Shown here one piece after another: positions 60,261 to 64,000 of a stretch of DNA of 64,000 nt. The notes under the pieces were generated by a model. It was not told the origin of the DNA, ran no database searches, and worked only from the letters and a program-made list of their open reading frames with translations. The DNA is taken from the NCBI RefSeq assembly GCF_051014685.1, contig NW_027478485.1, positions 248,001 to 312,000 of the forward strand, given 5' to 3'. The translations under genes were made by a program, and so were the position numbers. Positions within the stretch are counted from its first letter, which is position 1, and each line of letters starts with the position of its first letter. Origin of the DNA: Ptiloglossa arizonensis. Its lineage: Eukaryota > Arthropoda > Insecta > Hymenoptera > Colletidae.

Positions 60261-63200
60261 TCTGTTGCATCTGAAAGTAGAAACTCGCCCGAATACAACG
60301 GTATGCGTACTTTCCCCTAGGCCATACTAGTTACTCGTTTCGAGCATCAGAACTGCGAAAATTTTGAGTTTCTCAAGCGTTTCTTACCTCCAAACTGCCA
60401 TATCTCGCGAACGGATTGACCAATCCGCAAAGTTTCTGTTGCTTCTGAAAGTAGAAACTCGCCCGATTACAACGGTATGCGCACTTTTCCCCTAGGTCGT
60501 TCTAGTTATTCGTTTCGAGCATCAGAACGGCGAAAATTTTGAGTTTCTCAAGCGTTTCTTACCTCCAAACTGCCATATCTCGCGAACGGATTGACCAATC
60601 CGCAAAATTTCTGTTGCATCTGAAAGTAGAAACTCGCCCGATTACAACGGTATGTGTAGTTTTCCCCTAGGCCGTTCCAGTTATTCATTTCGAGCATCAG
60701 AACTGCGAAAATTTTGAGTTTCTCAAGCGTTTCTTACCTCCAAACTGCCACATCTCGCAAACGGATTGACCAATCCGCAAAATTTCTGTTGCATCTGAAA
60801 GTAGAAACTCGCCCGATTACAACGGTAGGTGTAGTTTTCCCCTAGGCCGTTCAAGTTACTCGTTTCGAGCATCGGAACTGCGAAAATTTTGAGTTTCTCA
60901 AGCGTTTCTTACCTCCAAACTGCCATATCTCGCGAACGGATTGACCAATCCGCAAAATTTCTGTTGCATCTGAAAGTAGAAACTCGCCCGATTACAACGG
61001 TATGCGTACTTTCCCCTAGGCCATACTAGTTACTCGTTTCGAGCATCAGAACTGCGAAAATTTTGAGTTTCTCAAGCGTTTCTTACCTCCAAACTGCCAT
61101 ATCTCGAGAACGGATTGACCAATCCGCAAAATTTCTGTTGCATCTGAAAGTAGAAACTCGCCCGGTTACAACGGTGTGCGCACTTTTCCCCTAGGCCGTT
61201 CTAGTTATTCGTTTCGAGCATCAGAACTTCCAAAATTTTGAGTTTCTCAAGCGTTTCTTATCTGCAAACTGCCATATCTCGCGAACGGATTGATCAATCC
61301 GCATAATTTCTGTTGCATCTGAAAGTAGAAACTCGCCCGATTACAACGGTTTGCGCACTTTTCCCCTAGGCCGTTCTAGTTATTCGTTTCGAGCATCAGA
61401 ACTGCCAAAATTTTGAGATTCTCAAGCGTTTCTTATCTGCAAACTGCCATATCTCGCGAACGGATTGACCAATCCGCAAAATTTCTGTTGCATCTGAAAG
61501 TAGAAACTCGCCCGATTACAACGGTAGGTGTAGTTTTCCCCTAGGCCGTTCAAGTTACTCGTTTCGAGCATCAGAACTGCGAAAATTTTGAGTTTCTCAA
61601 GCGTTTCTTACCTCCAAACTACCATATCTCGCGAACGGATTGACCAAACCGCACAATTTCTGTTGCATCTGAAAGTAAAAACTCGCCCGATTACAACGGT
61701 ATGCGTACTTTCCCCTAGGCCGTACTAGTTACTCGTTTCGAGCATCAGAACTGCGAAAATTTTGAGTTTCTCAAGCGTTTCTTACATCCAAACTGCCATA
61801 TCTCGCGAACGGATTGACCAATCCGCAAAATTTCTGTTGCATCTGAAAGTAGAAACACGCCCGATTACAACGGTAGGTGTAATTTTCCCCTAGGCCGTTC
61901 TAGTTACTCGTTTCGAGCATCAGAACTGCGAAAATTTTGAGTTTCTCAAGCGTTTCTTACCTCCAAACTGCCATATCTCGCGAACGGATTGACCAATCCG
62001 CAAAATTTCTGTTGCATCTGAAAGTAGAAACTCGCCCGATTACAACGGTATGCGTACTTTCCCCTAGGCCGTACTAGTTACTCGTTTCGAGCATCAGAAC
62101 TGCGAAAATTTTGAGTTTCTCAAGCGTTTCTTACCTCCAAACTGCCACATCTCGCAAACGGATTGATCAATCCGCATAATTTCTGTTGCATCTGAAAGTA
62201 GAAACTCGCCCGATTACAACGGTTTGCGCACTTTTCCCCTAGGCCGTTCTAGTTATTCGTTTCGAGCATCAGAACGGCGAAAATTTTGAGTTTCTCAAGC
62301 GTTTCTTACCTCCAAACTGCCATATCTCGCGAACGGATTGACCAATCCGCAAAATTTCTGTTGCATCTGAAAGTAGAAACTCGCCCGATTACAACGGTAT
62401 GTGTAGTTTTCCCCTAGGCCGTTCCAGTTATTCATTTCGAGCATCAGAACTGCGAAAATTTTGAGTTTCTCAAGCGTTTCTTACCTCCAAACTGCCACAT
62501 CTCGCAAACGGATTGACCAATCCGCAAAATTTCTGTTGCATCTGAAAGTAGAAACTCGCCCGATTACAACGGTAGGTGTAGTTTTCCCCTAGGCCGTTCA
62601 AGTTACTCGTTTCGAGCATCGGAACTGCGAAAATTTTGAGTTTCTCAAGCGTTTCTTACCTCCAAACTGCCATATCTCGGGAACGGATTGACCAATCCGC
62701 AAAATTTCTGTTGCATCTGAAAGTAGAAACTCGCCCGATTACAATGGTGTGCGTACTTTCCCCTAGGCCATACTAGTTACTCGTTTCGAGCATCAGAACT
62801 GCGAAAATTTTGAGTTTCTCAAGCGTTTCTTACCTCCAAACTGCCATATCTCGCGAACGGATTGACCAATCCGCAAAATTTCTGTTGCATCTGAAAGTAG
62901 AAACTCGCCCGATTACAATGGTATGCGTACTTTCCCCTAGGCCGTACTAGTTACTCGTTTCGAGCATCAGAACTGCGAAAATTTTGAGTTTCTCAAGCGT
63001 TTCTTACCTCCAAACTGCCATATCTCGCGAACGGATTGACCAATCCGCAAAATTTCTGTTGCATCTGAAAGTAGAAACTCGCCCGATTACAACGGTATGT
63101 GTAGTTTTCCCCTAGGCCGTTCCAGTTATTCATTTCGAGCATCAGAACTGCGAAAATTTTGAGTTTCTCAAGCGTTTCTTACCTCCAAACTGCCACATCT

Positions 63201-64000
63201 CGCAAACGGATTGACCAATCCGCAAAATTTCTGTTGCATCTGAAAGTAGAAACTCGCCCGATTACAACGGTAGGTGTAGTTTTCCCCTAGGCCGTTCAAG
63301 TTACTCGTTTCGAGCATCGGAACTGCGAAAATTTTGAGTTTCTCAAGCGTTTCTTACCTCCAAACTGCCATATCTCGCGAACGGATTGACCAATCCGCAA
63401 AATTTCTGTTGCATCTGAAAGTAGAAACTCGCCCGATTACAACGGTGTGCGTACTTTCCCCTAGGCCGTACTAGTTACTCGTTTCGAGCATCAGAACTGC
63501 GAAAATTTTGAGTTTCTCAAGCGTTTCTTATATCCAAACAGCCATATCTCGCGAACGGATTGATCAATCCGCAAAATTTCTGTTGCATCTGAAAGTAGAA
63601 ACTCGCCCGATTACAACGGTATGCGCACTTTTCCCCTAGGCCGTTCTAGTTATTCGTTTCGAGCATCAGAACTGCGAAAATTTTGAGTTTCTCAAGCGTT
63701 TCTTATCTGCAAACTGCCATATCTCGCGAACGGATTGATCAATCCGCATAATTTCTGTTGCATCTGAAAGTAGAAACTCGCCCGATTACAACGGTTTGCG
63801 CACTTTTCCCCTAGGCCGTTCTAGTTATTCGTTTCGAGCATCAGAACGGCGAAAATTTTGAGTTTCTCAAGCGTTTCTTACCTCCAAACTGCCATATCTC
63901 GCGAACGGATTGACCAATCCGCAAAATTTCTGTTGCATCTGAAAGTAGAAACTCGCCCGATTACAACGGTATGTGTAGTTTTCCCCTAGGCCGTTCCAGT
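60261..64000. repeat. Mosaic of earlier monomer types to the window edge
   Basis: No clean HOR. It contains A'', an f monomer carrying gaacggcg (near 60,537), E, F, A'', a gtgtgcgcac chimera (near 61,175), D, F, A(agtaaaaac, 61,674), B'', A, D, E, F, then A'' with ctcgggaac near 62,677 and acaatggtgtg, A, E, F, A(gtgtgcgtac, 63,445), C, D and E. The agtaaaaac A monomer lies 3,495 bp (20 monomers) after its partner at 58,179. The right edge is cut by the window. Confidence 0.78.

Larger units (their letters stand above)
1..64000. repeat. Continuous ~175-bp satellite DNA array (whole window)
   Basis: The same unit recurs head-to-tail from the first base to the last, always in one orientation, with no intervening unique sequence. 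Monomers are 175 bp, or 174 bp (one T fewer in the T-tract, or a cgcctag variant), with rare 173-bp forms. Counting from the recurring 'tctgttgcat' gives 74 monomers up to 12,942 and about 292 more to the end (mean about 174.6 bp). Neighbours differ by a few to roughly 20 substitutions, concentrated in two parts of the monomer. Such size and organisation are typical of eukaryotic centromeric or pericentromeric satellites; the chromosomal location is inference. No stretch over 300 bases lies outside the repeat. Confidence 0.99.

Noticed and set aside
1..64000. CRISPR array, because of the regular spacing
   Set aside because: The whole 175-bp unit is conserved; there is no division into short identical repeats and unique spacers, and no cas gene.
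1..64000. rDNA spacer, tRNA cluster or telomeric repeat
   Set aside because: No rRNA segment, no tRNA box A/B arrangement with a cloverleaf, and no short G-rich telomere unit was seen.

Overview
The window is a single, uninterrupted, head-to-tail satellite DNA array. By eye it holds about 366 monomers of 173-175 bp (most 175 or 174), all in the same orientation, and both window edges cut through the array. I found no gene, RNA gene, transposon, CRISPR array or unique sequence. The open reading frames are satellite read-through: 175 is not a multiple of 3, so the frame rotates with every monomer, and similar frames recur at whole-monomer distances. A nucleosome-sized monomer, tens of kilobases of homogeneous array and nested higher-order repeats (HORs) point to a eukaryotic centromeric or pericentromeric satellite. 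The sequence alone does not tell me plant from animal, and I do not recognise the family.

Monomer coordinates used below: position 1 is the t of 'tctgttgcat'. A hand count of the 175-bp form gives 44% G+C and 13 CpG, a CpG observed/expected near 1.6. Each monomer carries a 16-bp dyad (153-168), a short hairpin (105-117), a wider inverted repeat (79-101), AAAATTTT (99-106), CCTAGG (57-62) and TCGCGA (146-151). Positions 79-130 are nearly constant, while 40-76 and 139-168 carry most of the variants that define monomer types. Types used: A (tatgcgtactttcccc..gtactag, 174 bp), A' (as A, with ccccaagg), A'' (as A, with ggccatactag), B (gtaatttt..cgcctag, 174), B' (B with tatgtgtaatttt), B'' (gtaatttt..ttctag), C (tatgcgcac, 175), D (tttgcgcac, 175), E (tatgtgtag..ttccag..ttcattt, 175), F (taggtgtag..ttcaag, 175), G (tatgcgtactttt, 175).

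Layout. 1-4,058: a 13-monomer block (2,271 bp) and a second copy that lost two monomers. 2,793-12,942: 58 monomers on a strict 175-bp period, an irregular mosaic of re-used blocks. 13,466-15,382: a six-monomer repeat. 14,686-24,278: five copies of a 10-monomer HOR (1,745 bp; one copy has 9), interrupted by a six-monomer insert that repeats 13.8-14.7 kb. 24,279-28,469: a 13-monomer HOR (2,269/2,270 bp). 29,693-34,236: a 9/10-monomer HOR built on a 7-monomer core, then a 4-monomer duplication to 35,109. 35,413-42,392: two copies of a 20-monomer unit (3,490 bp) in which I saw no difference. 42,089-44,185: three copies of a 4-monomer D-E-F-A unit (699 bp). 45,411-55,892: full and broken copies of a 7-monomer HOR (1,223 bp). 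56,591-59,386: an 8-monomer unit (1,398 bp) and a copy with altered composition. 59,387-64,000: a mosaic of the earlier types.

The architecture is what repeated unequal exchange or conversion in register would give: breaks are whole-monomer steps, several monomers are visible chimeras of two types, and the youngest duplications are the largest and most perfect. Nothing here encodes a protein system. The interest lies in the array's recombination history and in the symmetric motifs kept within each monomer.
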